NCBI GenBank assembly: GCA_030710605.1
Contig: CP092864.1
Location: 144,729,361-144,793,360, forward strand
Direction: 5' to 3'
Length of the DNA stretch: 64,000 nucleotides
Source of the DNA: Cordylochernes scorpioides
Lineage: Eukaryota > Arthropoda > Arachnida > Pseudoscorpiones > Chernetidae
The translations under genes were made by a program, and so were the position numbers. The first letter of the stretch is position 1, and each line of letters starts with the position of its first letter. Shown one piece after another: positions 10,238-21,434 of the stretch. The notes below the pieces were generated by a model. It did no database searches. It was given only the letters and a program-made list of their open reading frames with translations, and was not told the origin of the DNA.

Positions 10238-11295
10238 TTAACTTCTTCGGCATTTTGATTGAACCAGGTGTTGCAATTATTGGAGTAGGTGTAGGTTTAA
10301 CCTGGCTTCCTCGAAAACACGCCTTCTGTCTCGGCAATATCGGGCTACATGTCCCGGGCGACCGCAATGGAAACATATTGGAACGTTTTCGTGTGTCCTC
10401 CATTCATTAGTTCTTCTCTGTGGTGGTGTCTGGTTGGGTGCCGGTGTACTTTGGTTCAGGAACTGCTGTCGTGGCGTCTGTTTGAATATTCGGGGTCGGT
10501 TAGAGTACTGCTGTCGTGGCATTGGCCTTTGAACGGGCTGCGAAATTGCAGACAGGTTCCTTTCAACTTCCTCTCGAATAATTAGATCCAGGGAAGATGG
10601 TTTGAGAGTGGCTGGCTCGGGATTCAATGCATGGTGGATTTCTTCTCGGACGATACGTCTAATGAGGTCCTCCATAGATTCCGATTCTGCTGGGTTGATG
10701 GCGGCAGCATTCGGCAGTCTGTCAAAAACTATCCGCGTATTCACACGCTTCTTTTGAGATAGTTCGATTTTTCGACACCACCTTATAAACTCCTCGGTGG
10801 TGGCAATATCAAAAGTTACAATTGCCCTGTAAATTTCCTCAGAGACCCCCTTGACTAAATGAGCAACTTTTTCATTTTCATTCATGTTGGGATTAATTTG
10901 CCGACATAAATAGAGGACGTCTTGAATATACGCCTCACTAGACTCTCCCTTTCCTTGGGCCCTGACTTTTAGTTTTCTAAAAGTTGATCTTTTTCGCTTG
11001 CGTAATGCCCAAAGGCCTGAGACAACATTGTCTCAAAAAGTTCCCATGAGGTTATCTTTTCCTCTACCTTCTCGAACCAGACTTTGGCCGTTCCTGAGAG
11101 GAAGAAGTAAACATTTGCTAGGCACATGGAAGTGTCCCAGCAGTTGTAGCGAGCTACAGGATGATACTCTTTCAACCACTTCTCCGGGCTTTGGCCCGGT
11201 TCCCCCGAAAATATAGAAGGGTTTCTAATATGTCTGAAATGGTACTCACGCTGTGGGGTCTCTCTTCCTACTTGTTGCATCTTAGAATATTCCAA
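10105..11295 (-). pseudogene. gypsy-1 gag, broken by two frameshifts
   Basis: The first segment (11295-10969, 108 codons) begins MEYSKMQQ and contains PSIFSGEPGQSPEKWLKEY, typical of gypsy capsid starts. Its frame stops at TAA, but the sense continues in another frame (LKVRAQGKGES...) into the 10885-10277 segment, so an indel lies near 10975. That segment carries a CCHC zinc knuckle (CFHCGRPGHVARYC). A second indel near 10290 moves the Ser/Arg/Pro-rich tail (RGRSPSRRNATPSPSRR) to a third frame, which ends at TAA 10107-10105. The protein would bind RNA and build the particle if intact. As it stands it could not be made full length without correction. Confidence 0.85.
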
Positions 11296-11374
11296 TGGGT
11301 TTAATCCTTGGATTCTACGACTTCTTCTTATAGCTTGGGCAGCGAAGGGATGATCCAGCTTGTCTCCACCAGAA

Positions 11375-11571
11375 TGTCACAGTAATTAAGGTGACGAGTC
11401 GTTTGGATAGAATAAAATAGTAGTTTATTAGATAACTTTAAATAGTGAATAAGTTTGAGGGATGAAAAGAATTAGAGGTAAACAGCGTTAACTCTCGAGC
11501 GCGCGCGCAGAGAATGTAAGGTGCTTGCCAAGCTTTACAGTTACAAGCTATGTACATTTTTGGTTATGACA
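11375..11571 (-). repeat. gypsy-1 5' LTR
   Basis: The 197-bp partner of 6371-6567. Just inside it on the minus strand is TTCTGGTGGAGACAAGC, whose TGGTGG start is a candidate primer-binding site. Confidence 0.95.
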
Positions 11572-11938
11572 ATATTAAAAAGTAAACAACACTGAAGTAT
11601 ATTTAATTTTCCTATTTTTAAGAGAAAATTATCTTTCAATTAGATAATATCACACACAGTGTGTTTGTGTTGTATATATATTAATTAATTGCAATCACAG
11701 AGTGTGTGTAAGCTCACAGGTAAATAGGCACTAACCGAAAAGAAAAAAGTTCTCTTGTTTAATATTGGTTTCCCTTTTATATTTTGTTCTCTCTCTTGTA
11801 AATCAAAAAAATATATAATGTTTAATTAATAATGTTCTCGGAATCAGTTTTATTAAATATTCTAAGCAAAGTCAACAGTATTAAATATTTATAAATTATT
11901 AAATCAAAGCTGTTATCATCATCTAAATATATATCACT
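11572..11938. other. No gene seen; AT-rich
   Basis: AT-rich spacer with a small imperfect palindrome around 11650-11720 (ACACACAGTGTGTTTGTG and GAGTGTGTGT). Nothing codes here. Confidence 0.6.
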
Positions 11939-12196
11939 AATTAATACAAAACAATAACACGCCATCTATATATAACGAATGAAGACAATAAGACGCGAAT
12001 GTTTCTTTTCACAAATAAATCAAACTTCTACTGTCCTTACTGCGATGAAAACCGTGGAGAAACCGCTGGGAGGATTCACCACTGATGAACCAAGCCCTCC
12101 CAATATTTTTTATCGCAATATGAACAGTAGAAGTTTGATTTATTTGTGAAAAGAAACATTCGCGTTTTAATGTCTTCATTCATTAATTATATCACT
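11939..12196. mobile_element. Palindromic MITE, family M2
   Basis: The left arm (AACGAATGAAGACAATAAG ... CTTCTACTGTCCTTACTGC) is mirrored by the right arm (ACAGTAGAAGTTTGATTT ... AATGTCTTCATTCATTAATT). The core carries GGGAGGATTCACCACTGATG. Related copies lie at 5180-5290, 22040-22480, 29925-30185 and 46115-46300. Confidence 0.75.
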
Positions 12197-12792
12197 AATA
12201 TAAAGATTTTCAACATCATATATTTTTACATATGCCTTTAGTAGTCTATAACAACAAAATTGTGACGCACTAAAAAAATCATTTTCAGATCTGGACAAAA
12301 AAATGGTGTATGTGAAGAGGATATATCAATATGTCGTTTGACCGCCACTGTACAGGATGCAGGCTGCAATTCGGCGTGTTATGGACTGATAGAGATTCCG
12401 GATGATCTGCTGCGGGATTTCGCGCCAAATTGTCTCAAACTGTCGGGCTAAATAGTCAACTTTCCAGGATGGTTGCAATCGCCTTCCCATCATGTCCCAG
12501 ATGTGATCTATGGGTGATAGATCAGTAGATTTTGTTGGTCAAGGATTCGGCAAGTTTGAAGACACTCCATAGTAACACCCATACGCGTCTATAATAGTTT
12601 GAAATATTCATAACAGATGGCGCGCTGATGCATCATAACACCCATAGTAACACGCGCCATGTGTATATGAGCATTATCTTGTTTAAAAGTAAGCCAGGGG
12701 TGATTTGAGAGGTATGGTAACAAACCAGGCCATAGAATGTCATCAACGTACCTTTGTGGAGTCTTGCAATCAAATGAAATGACACCCAGAAC

Positions 12793-13008
12793 AAGGGTCG
12801 GTAAACTGCGGCTCGCGAGCCACATGAGGCTATTTGGATGTGAAAAGCTGTGGCTCTATATATAGTTCCATACGCTAATATTATTTATGCTATGTTTATG
12901 TATATATTTTTGGCAATAAAAACATTTTATGGCTCTTCAAAAAAAAAATTAATTTTGTAAATTGTAATTTTTGACTCTTCCGACTCAAAGGTTTGCCGAC
13001 CTCGGCCC
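12793..13008. mobile_element. hAT-type MITE inside the transposase remnant
   Basis: Ends are GGGTCGGTAAACTGCGGCTCG and, reversed, CCGAGGTCGGCAAACC. The interior contains the flanks of the second copy at 32826-33735 (GTTCCATAC, GTAAATTGTAATTTTT). It splits the Tc1-like reading at a point where both sides match the same protein, so it inserted later. Confidence 0.7.
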
Positions 13009-13396
13009 TAGACCATAACGCCCTGCTGTGTACGTGTGTGTTGCTAGAAAGTCAGGCCAAAATCTACACGCTGCTCAAGACGTCTCCAGACACTTTGCGA
13101 AGGTCGTTAGGACACAGTAAGAAACAGAACTTGTCGCTAATGACTATACGTCCCCAGTTAGCGCAGTTGCAAGTTGATCGCTCCCGACACCACTGTAGTT
13201 GGACTTGTTGTCTGGGTAGGAGTGTTAGGCAATTGTAACAGTCGGCGCGCTCTTAGACTCTGCTCTCTCAGTTGTCTGTTGATGGTCATTTTGGAAACTT
13301 ATGTTACGGTTACACTTTGGATTGTAGATAAGGTCGAATCCGATGCTACGACAACCGTTCTAAAAATCGTTCTGTCTTCCTGTTCTGTTGTGTCCC

Positions 13397-13730
13397 TTGA
13401 CAATTGACAATTAAAAATGGTTTATTGACATCTAGTCAATGGTCAAAAGAGAGTTTACAGAGTTTAAAATAGTAGAGAAAATATATATACATCAGACGAG
13501 GCCTTCTCCGAATGTATGTCTGGATCCTATCAGGAGCTTAGAATCGTCTTGAGTTCAGACTTGCGAGTCATGGAATCCGTGTCCCCAGCGATGACTGTGT
13601 TGAGAAACTTGACAAGAATAATCTTGTGTTTAGGTAAGGTACCGGTGAGGAAACTCTCCCTAAGATGGGGGTACAGGACCGCGACATCATTAATGGTCGT
13701 TCCTCGGTTATATAGGGGCCTAAGGATAGT
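13397..13730. other. Unidentified ~330-bp insert in the transposase remnant
   Basis: It separates QRQE from the downstream TTEQED block. On the minus strand it holds a TATA-like CCCCTATATAACC near its start and an AATAAA near its end, the layout of a small solo LTR. No TG...CA ends or duplication were found. The two overlapping minus-strand reading frames that cover it start in transposase sequence and run into this insert. Confidence 0.35.
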
Positions 13731-13830
13731 TTCCTGACGTTGCATTCTTCCATTGTTGACCCACTCTCGCCAACATCGTCTAATAGCCGCATCACTTCGA
13801 CACACATGTCGCGTGAATAGTTTATTTGAC

Positions 13831-14937
13831 CAAAAAACCAACCTCTTACACCAATCTTTAAAATATCTTTATTCAATCCAATATATTGATGTACAAGAGC
13901 GGGGATGTAAGTCTCAGTGGGTTTACTTAGGGAAGTGCTCTATCATCTGAGTGGGCCATGGTCACTAAAGGACCGGTCCAATCCTGGGCTCGTGGTCCAT
14001 TCCAGGAAGGTCGTTAAGTTCTGGGTCTCGTCGGGTCGGTTGTAGGAGGGGCTGGAGCTGTGACACGACATGTTAAACAATTCCGTCACCGTGTATTCCG
14101 ATAGAGAGAATAAAGATAATTGGGGCGCTATCTCTAACTCGTTGCTGCTAAAACGGCGGTCAGTGGTCAAATACAAATTATACCCGTCATCTCGGAAATA
14201 TATTTACGGGGCTGCTAACCAGAATTGATGATTTTTGAACCCCGATGGATGCATAAAGCGGAATATATACAAAGCACTATATACATTGCACTGTTGGAGG
14301 AGCCTGGGGATGGGTGGCCAGGCGATCATCGCCAGGTGAGGCCAGGAGAGCTGGGATGTAGAGGAGGATCAGGGTGGTGATCCGCGGAGATCAGGGGTAG
14401 ACGGGCCCAAGGGTGACTGTGGAGAGCAGACAGATGCTCTGTTGCAGTGTTCCAGGGTACAGTGCCACAATAACACGACAACGTCAGGGGCGGTCGCATA
14501 TGCAGAGCCGGTCGGTAAACCGGGCAAGCACGGCGGCAAATGCGTAAGTTGCAGCTACGTGCTAGGAGTACCCGTATTCTCTGTGGAGCCGTTTCTAAAC
14601 TCAAATAATAACATAATAACAACATAAATAAGTTTTTCCGGTCACGTGTACCATCCGTCGGTTACTTATTGACACACAAAAAAAAAAGCCTTTTTTTATT
14701 ACCTAAAGATTTAAATATAGAGTGTTCTATTTTCGAAATGTATTTTAATATAAATCGGACAACTCCTTCTTGGTGCGTCAATTCATTTGTTATAAAGTTT
14801 ACAGATTTAATTTCTCATTGATAAATATGTTATATAGAATGCTCTAAATAGAATTTCTTAGAAACTTAATATGATATGAAAAACAATAAAAAAATTTTTT
14901 TAAATAAGTGGGTCAGGTGTTGATATTAAAAATAAAG
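13831..14937. other. Unassigned region, moderately GC-rich then AT-rich
   Basis: The part at 13870-14640 is clearly richer in G and C than its surroundings and on the minus strand includes an AATAAA near 13870. Short overlapping reading frames on both strands (for example 14326-14625 minus) show no family motif. It may be LTR or other transposon debris. The part at 14641-14937 is AT-rich with nothing recognisable. Confidence 0.4.
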
Positions 14938-15767
14938 AAAACATATCCTGACCAGGACCACATGTGCTTTTTAGGTGGCAGAGCGCCATCTAGTGGAACA
15001 GAAAACAACTAAACGTTGATTTAACCTGTTCCCTTTTATTTGGCCAACCCAATTTCTTGATAAATCAAGAAAAGCCATCCACGAGCGCGTTTCGCGCTGT
15101 TGGCGCACTTCAGCGTGGAGAAGTTAACTCCGTCTTTACCAGTCCCAAGCCCGGATGAAAAAGGAGGAGGGGGAGCAGTAACAAGCTCTGTAAAAAACCT
15201 GGGCTCAGCTGGCCCGGCTGATAGTACCCTGTAAGGGCTCCTAATCCAGGGATACAGGAAGGGCAGTGTTTGTAGTTCATTGTTAGAAGGGCGGCTGCAC
15301 ATGGCGTCTGTTCCTCATGTCAGAGGCGGCCATTTCTTTTGGAGATAAGTCGGCCTGCCACTGAGTAGTACTCTCAGTCTTAATGACAAGGCAGACGCAT
15401 TCTACATCACCCAGTCATGATCGTTGTCAAACAGACACCATCAAGGGTCACAACTCAATACCCTAATATGATTGAGTGGAGATAAGAAAGAAGAAGAAGC
15501 GTGGAGCATTCTGTACCACTGCGACCAAAAAGAATTTTGGTTCCAGAGGCTTCTTGAGAAACCAAGAAATGGATATTTATGGCTCCCGCTGACGAGCGCC
15601 AACAGCCCAAAACGCGTTCGTGGATGGCTTTTCTTGATTTATCAAGAAATTGGGTTGGCCAAATAAAAGGGAACAGGTTGATTCAACGTTTAGTTTATTT
15701 CTGTTCCACTAGATGGCGCTCTGCCACCTAAAAAGCAAATGTGCTCCTGGTCAGGATATGCTTTCTT
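14938..15767. mobile_element. Foldback (long terminal inverted repeat) element, split by a retroposon
   Basis: The left arm (14938-15107, CATATCCTGACCAGGA ... ATTTCTTGATAAATCAAGAA ... GTTGGCGC) is mirrored by the right arm (15593-15767, GCGCCAAC ... CCTGGTCAGGATATG), about 165 bp each. A related arm stands alone at 30840-30965, and a related but diverged copy lies at 47670-47825. A family A retroposon lies between the arms. Confidence 0.85.
15121..15497 (+). mobile_element. Retroposon family A, full-length copy with 9-bp target-site duplication
   Basis: AGCGTGGAG precedes (15112-15120) and follows (15498-15506) this 377-bp insert. It begins near AACTCCGTCTTTACCAGTCC and ends GAGTGGAGATAAGAAAGAAG. 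The exact duplication and A-rich 3' tail show target-primed reverse transcription. Other copies: 16643-16949 (minus), 28895-29227, 33926-34290, 43700-44010, 44475-44735, 53604-53953, 59555-60250, 60535-60900. No tRNA-like head was recognised, so SINE versus short LINE end is unresolved. Confidence 0.9.
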
Positions 15768-16642
15768 TATTTTTCAAATGATATATATATGTTGTAATAT
15801 ATCTAAATATAAACTTGATATTCATATGTAATATAGCTGTTGGAAAAAGAAAAATAAGAGAAATAAAAGGGAAAAAAAGATATAAATAAATGAATTTGTC
15901 TATAACTATTGTACTTACAGTAACGTTAGGCAGGAGATATTCTGGAGGTAGTGAGAGACAAGATTTGATGAATTTAACATAATGAGTTTTATTCTACTAT
16001 GATAATATGATACATAAAAAATAAACTGTTGTAGGGAAATTTCAATTTTACATTAATGCAGCTTCATTGATTTAAACAAATTTATTATTCAAATACAATG
16101 AGAAAGGTTAAAACAAACTATATAAAAATACGAGAAAAGTTTAGCCTTTACTTTAAGCCATTATCCTTTTAAAAACCAACAACTACTTGGTCAAAACCTA
16201 ACATATGTGTCAACAAGTAGTCGACCGATGGTACACGGGAGCAGTACAAATTATTTTAATATTTGTTTATTTTAATCCACGACAAGTGTTCATTTAAGGG
16301 CAGTAAAAGGAGGCAAGTTTACGTTATTATATTATATGTTCTTCCAGTTTGTACCACTATAATAAAGCGCCCTGGCTTAACAGCATTCTTTTACAAACTT
16401 ACGTATCGTTTTTGAACCTGATCAGAAAAAGAACACAAACGGCGTCAGGTTGCAACGCAACACAATATTGTCAGATGTGGGGTTCAACTCAGTAATTTTT
16501 ATTATATAAAATCTTATTTTAAGTGATTAAAAAGAAGAGAAAACTAGCCATTCTGATATTGAAGGTAAAGTATATCAGTATTCTGAATCCAGAAAATGGC
16601 CGTTAAACAATCGGAACTCATCCAAGATATCTTCTCAGCAAT
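15768..16642. other. No gene seen; AT-rich
   Basis: AT-rich sequence without a reading frame or repeat that I can assign. A sentence-length stretch near 15955-16050 (ATGAGTTTTATTCTACTATG) recurs near 19975-20025. Confidence 0.5.
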
Positions 16643-16949
16643 CTTCTTATTCTTTCTTATCTCCACACTGGGTGAAGTAGATGTGTCTGCCTTTGTCATT
16701 AAGACTGGGAGCACTACTCAGTGGTAGGCCGACTTAGCTCCAAAGGAAATGGCCACCTCTAACATGAGGAACAGACGCCATGTGCAGCCGCTCCTAACAT
16801 GGAGTACAAACGCTGCTCATCCTGTATCCCTGGATTAGGAGCCCTTACAGGGTACTATCAGCCGGGCCAGCTGAGCCCAGGTTTTTTACAGAGCTTGTTA
16901 CTGCTCCCACTCCTCCGTTTTCATCCGGGCTTGGGACCGGCAAAGGCGG
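16643..16949 (-). mobile_element. Retroposon family A, minus orientation
   Basis: Reverse-complement copy from CTTCTTATTCTTTCTTATC through GGCTTGGGACCGGCAAAGG. AGCAAT flanks both sides (16637-16642 and 16950-16955), a likely short target-site duplication. Confidence 0.85.
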
Positions 16950-18860
16950 AGCAATTAAAGGTTTGAGTAAAAATCTGAAGGAATTTCAAAAACGATCTGT
17001 AGTGTTGAATGAGAAAGTCGCCCGATCGCATGCCAGAAGGCCGAACTTTGCGATATGGGGAACGCCCTACGGATGAAGAATCAAGGAATGTGGAGAAATC
17101 AGGCTGAAGACGGCATGAATAAGGTAATGATCCAGATCGGTACTGTAGTTGAGAGTGAACTGAACGCCTCCCACAATGGTTGTGAGATAAGTACATTGAA
17201 CTAAGTCAAGCGGACAGAGGGAGAGAGAAAATTTCTTCCAGATGATATGCCATGCGGAAATTCTACTTCCCGAATTTTTTCTGAATTACTCCGTGATCTT
17301 AGTGAGCTGAAATCCGATGGCGTGACGGACACTTCAACGATGGTACCAAACGGTCAAAGACTACAGCTGCAATCCGACTGAGCAAGTGGGCGCTCCGTGG
17401 AAGTGCGACAAGACTGGATGGTCGAAGCATTTCGAAGTTGAAGCTGGCGACCTGACTGAATGGAACGAGCATTGGACGCATCGTGGACAGCCGACAAAAG
17501 TGTCTGTGACGCGGATTGCGCTCTATCTGTAATCCAAACCGATCTTCTACGACTCTGTACCATTTCCCCTAAGTCAAACAAGGCGAAGCCTCAACAGTCC
17601 CTACCTGGAAAGCGCTGTACTTGAATTGGGTCTACCACGTTGTCAACGAACAAAGTTACCGTTGAACGTGGTGTTGTGTGTCTAAAGGGATTACAAGATC
17701 AATCTCTTTCAAATTAAATTGCTTTTATTAAGCATATGTTTAAAATACAGAATATAATAGAGATGCAAACTTACAGGGTGTTGATGCCGCGAGATCACAA
17801 GATTGAGTGTGTTGCATCATTCTGCAAACCTAAGAACGAAACCCAGAAGTTGGTAAAATTGTCAATAATCTAAATTCGAATAATAATCTCTTGAATCAAT
17901 ATTAAAAATACAAACATTAGGCCTCCAGGGCAAAGTTTCTTTTTTACAAATCATTTATTTCTAAATCTCTCTAGCTTACGGGCAAAATTCACTCCTGTAG
18001 AAGGCCTTTCTTGACCGAAAGCTAAATATATTTATAAATAAACGTTTGTAAAGAATAAACTTTTCCCTGGAGGCTTAATGTTTGTTTTTCAATCATCCAA
18101 GTGATATTAAAAGAGGCGGCCGTCTGTTTGTTCCCTAATCCTATAGTCGCCAGCAAATAACGGCTATTCGGGGCGACACACGTAGCCCGACGAATCAAAA
18201 ATGAAACCAATACGTCCTAAATTTATATATATTACCTAAATTAGTATTTAGACTTTGCTTCTTTCTAATGAATTTATGGAAGGTTTCTATATATCTTTGG
18301 GATGGTTCCGTGCGTGTTGGTGTGGCTTATGGAAAGGCCGCTGATCAAATTATAAATAAAATTAAAATAACCCGAGGCTGTGGATAGAATTCCAAGTGAA
18401 TATTGTTTGTAGTGGATAGCAGAGGTAACAACGTCGAAATACTGGAAAATATCAATAAATAAGTTTGATCCAAGATAAGCTCATCATGAATAATGTATCT
18501 GACTCGGATTGTTTCATCCTTCGATAGATAGAGAATTATAAAGTCTATAGAGTTCCTAGAAACGACTAATTGTTGCCATTGCCGGCCCAGCGCCCGCCGG
18601 GGAAGCCTCAATGAACTTCGGCTCTGACTACCTCCTGGTGAAAACTTGTCCTGTCACGACATCTGGCCATAGGTATGCCACCTAGGCCATGGTTTAGCGA
18701 TGACGATTTGACTATGGGTCATTTTTTAGCCGAGCTGGCGATTGGTCTTAGGCATATCTACTGTTGGTTGTCTTGGCAGGACTCATGACGTCAGGGGTTG
18801 ATCAGATCGCCATGGGTAAAATGGCTTCCCCAAATTTTAAATAAAAAATAGAACTCTACG
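16950..18860. other. Unassigned; possible remnant of an unidentified element
   Basis: The part at 16950-17700 is relatively GC-rich, with several short overlapping frames on the minus strand (17196-16921, 17581-17354) but no motif I recognise. Around 17690-18640 are TTTATTAAGC- and TTTATTTCT-type tracts, and 18600-18830 is again GC-richer. It could be LTR or gag debris. No function is claimed. Confidence 0.35.
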
Positions 18861-18995
18861 ATATCAATTATGTGTGTATTGTGAGTGGTATAGTGGTGTG
18901 TGTTGTGAGTGGTTTAGTGGTGTGCATTTGTGACTGGTATATTGGTGTGTGCATTTGTGAGTGGTATATTGGTCTGTATTTGTGAGATTGCATGT
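18861..18995. repeat. Short GT-rich minisatellite
   Basis: Four imperfect copies of a roughly 30-bp unit of the form TGTGTATTGTGAGTGGTATAG. Confidence 0.7.
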
Positions 18996-20429
18996 GTATA
19001 GAGAGCCTGTTGTGAATATGCATTAAGAATGAATAAGGAACTATATATAGAAAAGAAAGAGTTTAAAAAATAAAACAACAATAATGTCGATATAAAGTAA
19101 CAGTAAGTAAGTAACAAGTGATTACAACACAACAACACATTGAGCTAAATCCATCACACGAGAGAGAGACGTGCCGAGTGCAGTTAAACTCTAGACGCCG
19201 CAGTCGTCCAAATACACTGTTCAGAAGAGCCACAGACAGTCGATCATCTTCAGCTGTCCAGCATTCCTAAGATATAGGATACAAACAGCTGCTTGAACTG
19301 ACCCGCCTCAATCCTACATCTATGGCCAGCCTTCCTCAAAAATCTTGCGTGATAGAAAAATACTAATGGTATATTTGGAATCAGCACAAAGAGTTAAATT
19401 TAGATAAGATGCTGTTTCTTTTGGAACAAAGAAAAATAATTTGTGATAAAAAAGTTTAATGTAATAAGGTTTATGCAAAAATGCTTACGTAATATTTTTT
19501 TACATTTTTTGCTGTATTTATCCCAATATTAAAAAAAGGCTGTCACGCAAAAACCATGGGTGATGGAGAATTTCTGATTAGATTTTTGAGTTCAGCATGA
19601 AGGGTTACAGTAAAACGCCATCAGTTTCTCTTGGGCAAAAATCTTGTTGACCAGTGTTATTTTTATAAAATAATTTAATTTATTAAAAGCCAGAAATATA
19701 TAAAGAGAAAATAAGTAACGGCCGTTGGAAGCAAGCCTTGTTGTTGACGATGCGCATGGCCAGAAAGTTCCGGATGCCGCCCGCGCATGAGTAGTGTATT
19801 CTCCTAGATCGCGCTTGCCGAGGCGTAATGAGGTCGCCACACTACTGCCCGTATGTGTATTCAAACTTTGTTCGCGCTCGATGAAACAAAGTGTGATCGC
19901 CACATATTTTTATCTTTATCTAAGAAAAAAATGTCTGATTGTTTTTGAGTGTGTGTGATGAATTGATGAATTTAACATGAGCTTTATTCTACTATGGTAA
20001 TATGATACATAAAAATAAATTATCTTCCATAGGAGCAATTATCCTGAACTATTATACAGATAAACCTATTTGCTAACTTTAGCCTTTTCACTTGAGTGTG
20101 TGTGTAAATGGAGGTGTTTCAATTTGTAAGCCATTATGACATTTAAAATGTGAAGAGCCGGTTTATGACCTCAATATCGAAAGAAGTTTTCGGTTTTATT
20201 CACAAACTGTCTTTGATTATCTTTCAAAATATATCAATTTTCGTGACGTTTTTACGTTGTTATTTCCTGTAATATTTTCCTAGGCTTGTAAAACCGTAGC
20301 GCAATCGAACAAACTCTTGTTTTGACTATGAACTAAAGACATATTCTAGATTAATATTTCAAAATAAATTCTATATTTTCTTGTCTCATCAATATAAAGC
20401 CAATCTCTAACCTTCAGAATTGTCTTATT
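18996..20429. other. No gene seen; AT-rich
   Basis: No reading frame of note. The 103-residue minus-strand frame at 19903-19592 shows no family motif. The stretch at 19975-20025 repeats the one near 15975. Confidence 0.5.
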
Positions 20430-20603
20430 ATGCGAGTACCAACCACACACTCTATGAAGAAAATATATAATAAAAATAAGGAATATTTTTTTAAAAATAT
20501 TTATAAAAAATGTAATGCCTTGACAAAGGTTGGCGTTCAGCGAGCCAAAATATTGGCAAATAAATATTTTATTCAATCCATAAATATGCCTTTTTATTAT
20601 CTA
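20430..20603. mobile_element. Fragment of a hairpin MITE (copy at 48470-48720)
   Basis: GACAAAGGTTGGCGTTCAGC, AAATATTTTATTCAATCCA and ATGCCTTTTTATTATCTA match one arm of the complete hairpin at 48470-48720. Confidence 0.65.
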
Positions 20604-20704
20604 CTAGCGGATGTACCATGCTTCACCCGGGTTTTACCCGAGTAAAGATTTGTCTAACGAAAACATTTGTTAAAACAATTCTCTATAAACTTATAAAAAA
20701 AAAA

Positions 20705-21434
20705 GATATATTTTGATAATTGGAAACTCGTAAATTTGAATCTCTTGATAAAGTGAACATTTTTTCCTGGTCCATTAAAAAATACTCGATAAGTTGAATA
20801 AAATCAATATTAGTTGGTTCCCTCGGTAATTGGAAGTTAAAGGAATAGTATCTTGCCTTGGAATTGTATCATTATTCTTGTCTCAAATAAATTCCCGTGT
20901 CATCCTGAATTTTGTCTTTCCTAATTTTCTACATTACAAAATCACCATTTTATCTATTCTCCCAATATATATGTTGTAGATAAATGATAAAACTAACTTT
21001 GACTTGTGCGCAATTAATAGGTAGAAAATCTTAATTTTGATAAATAATCTTTAAGATAATAATCTTTTAAAAAAATAATAGATATATTTTGATAATTTGA
21101 AACTCGTAAATTTGAATCTCTCGATAAAGTGAACATTATTTCCTGGTCCATTAAAAAATACTCGATAAGTTGAATAAAATCAATATTAGTTGGTTCCCTC
21201 GGTAATTGGAAGTTAAAGGAATAGTATCTTGCCTTGGAATTGTATCATTATTCTTGTCTCAAATAAATTCCCGTGTCATCCTGAATTTTGTCTTTCCTAA
21301 TTTTCTACATTACAAAATCACCATTTTATCTATTCTCCCAATATATATGTTGTAGATAAATGATAAAACTAACTTTGACTTGTGCGCAATTAATAGGTAG
21401 AAAATCTTACTTTTGATAAATAATCTTTAAGATA
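20705..21434. repeat. 376-bp tandem duplication
   Basis: The unit starting GATATATTTTGATAATT at 20705 restarts at 21081 and is nearly identical to about 21434, including TTGGTTCCCTCGGTAATTGG in both copies. Only a handful of bases differ. Confidence 0.9.

Larger units (their letters stand above)
6371..11571 (-). mobile_element. Complete Ty3/gypsy LTR retrotransposon (gypsy-1), 5201 bp
   Basis: Two 197-bp LTRs bound the element (6371-6567 and 11375-11571), each running TGTCA...TGACA. ATAT occurs immediately outside both ends (6367-6370 and 11572-11575), a plausible 4-bp target-site duplication. On the minus strand the order is LTR, gag, protease, RT-RNase H-integrase, polypurine tract, LTR. 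The LTRs differ at only two positions, which implies recent insertion, yet gag and pol carry several stops or frameshifts (see the separate entries). It is probably non-autonomous. Confidence 0.95.
12326..13830 (-). pseudogene. Tc1-like (IS630/Tc1/mariner) transposase remnant
   Basis: Pieces occur in order on the minus strand. An N-terminal helix-turn-helix segment, SDAAIRRCWREWVNNGR, lies near 13800-13740. Then, after an insert, TTEQEDRTIF... and the NRQLREQSLRARRLLQ block (about 13390-13230). The first catalytic Asp is in GRIVISDKFCF (about 13150). After a hAT-type MITE comes VDDILWPGLLPYL..., with the second Asp in FKQDNAHIHMARV (about 12680). The last piece has DLSPIDHIWDMMGRRLQ and ends at TGA 12328-12326. 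Several stops and a short duplication near 12590-12650 interrupt it. The third catalytic position is Asp (SPID), where most Tc1 relatives have Glu (SPIE). A full family member is about 340 residues. This copy is dead. Confidence 0.85.

Noticed and set aside
17299-17581. Two overlapping minus-strand frames as a possible gene
   Set aside because: No motif, no repeat of the frame elsewhere, overlapping in different phases.
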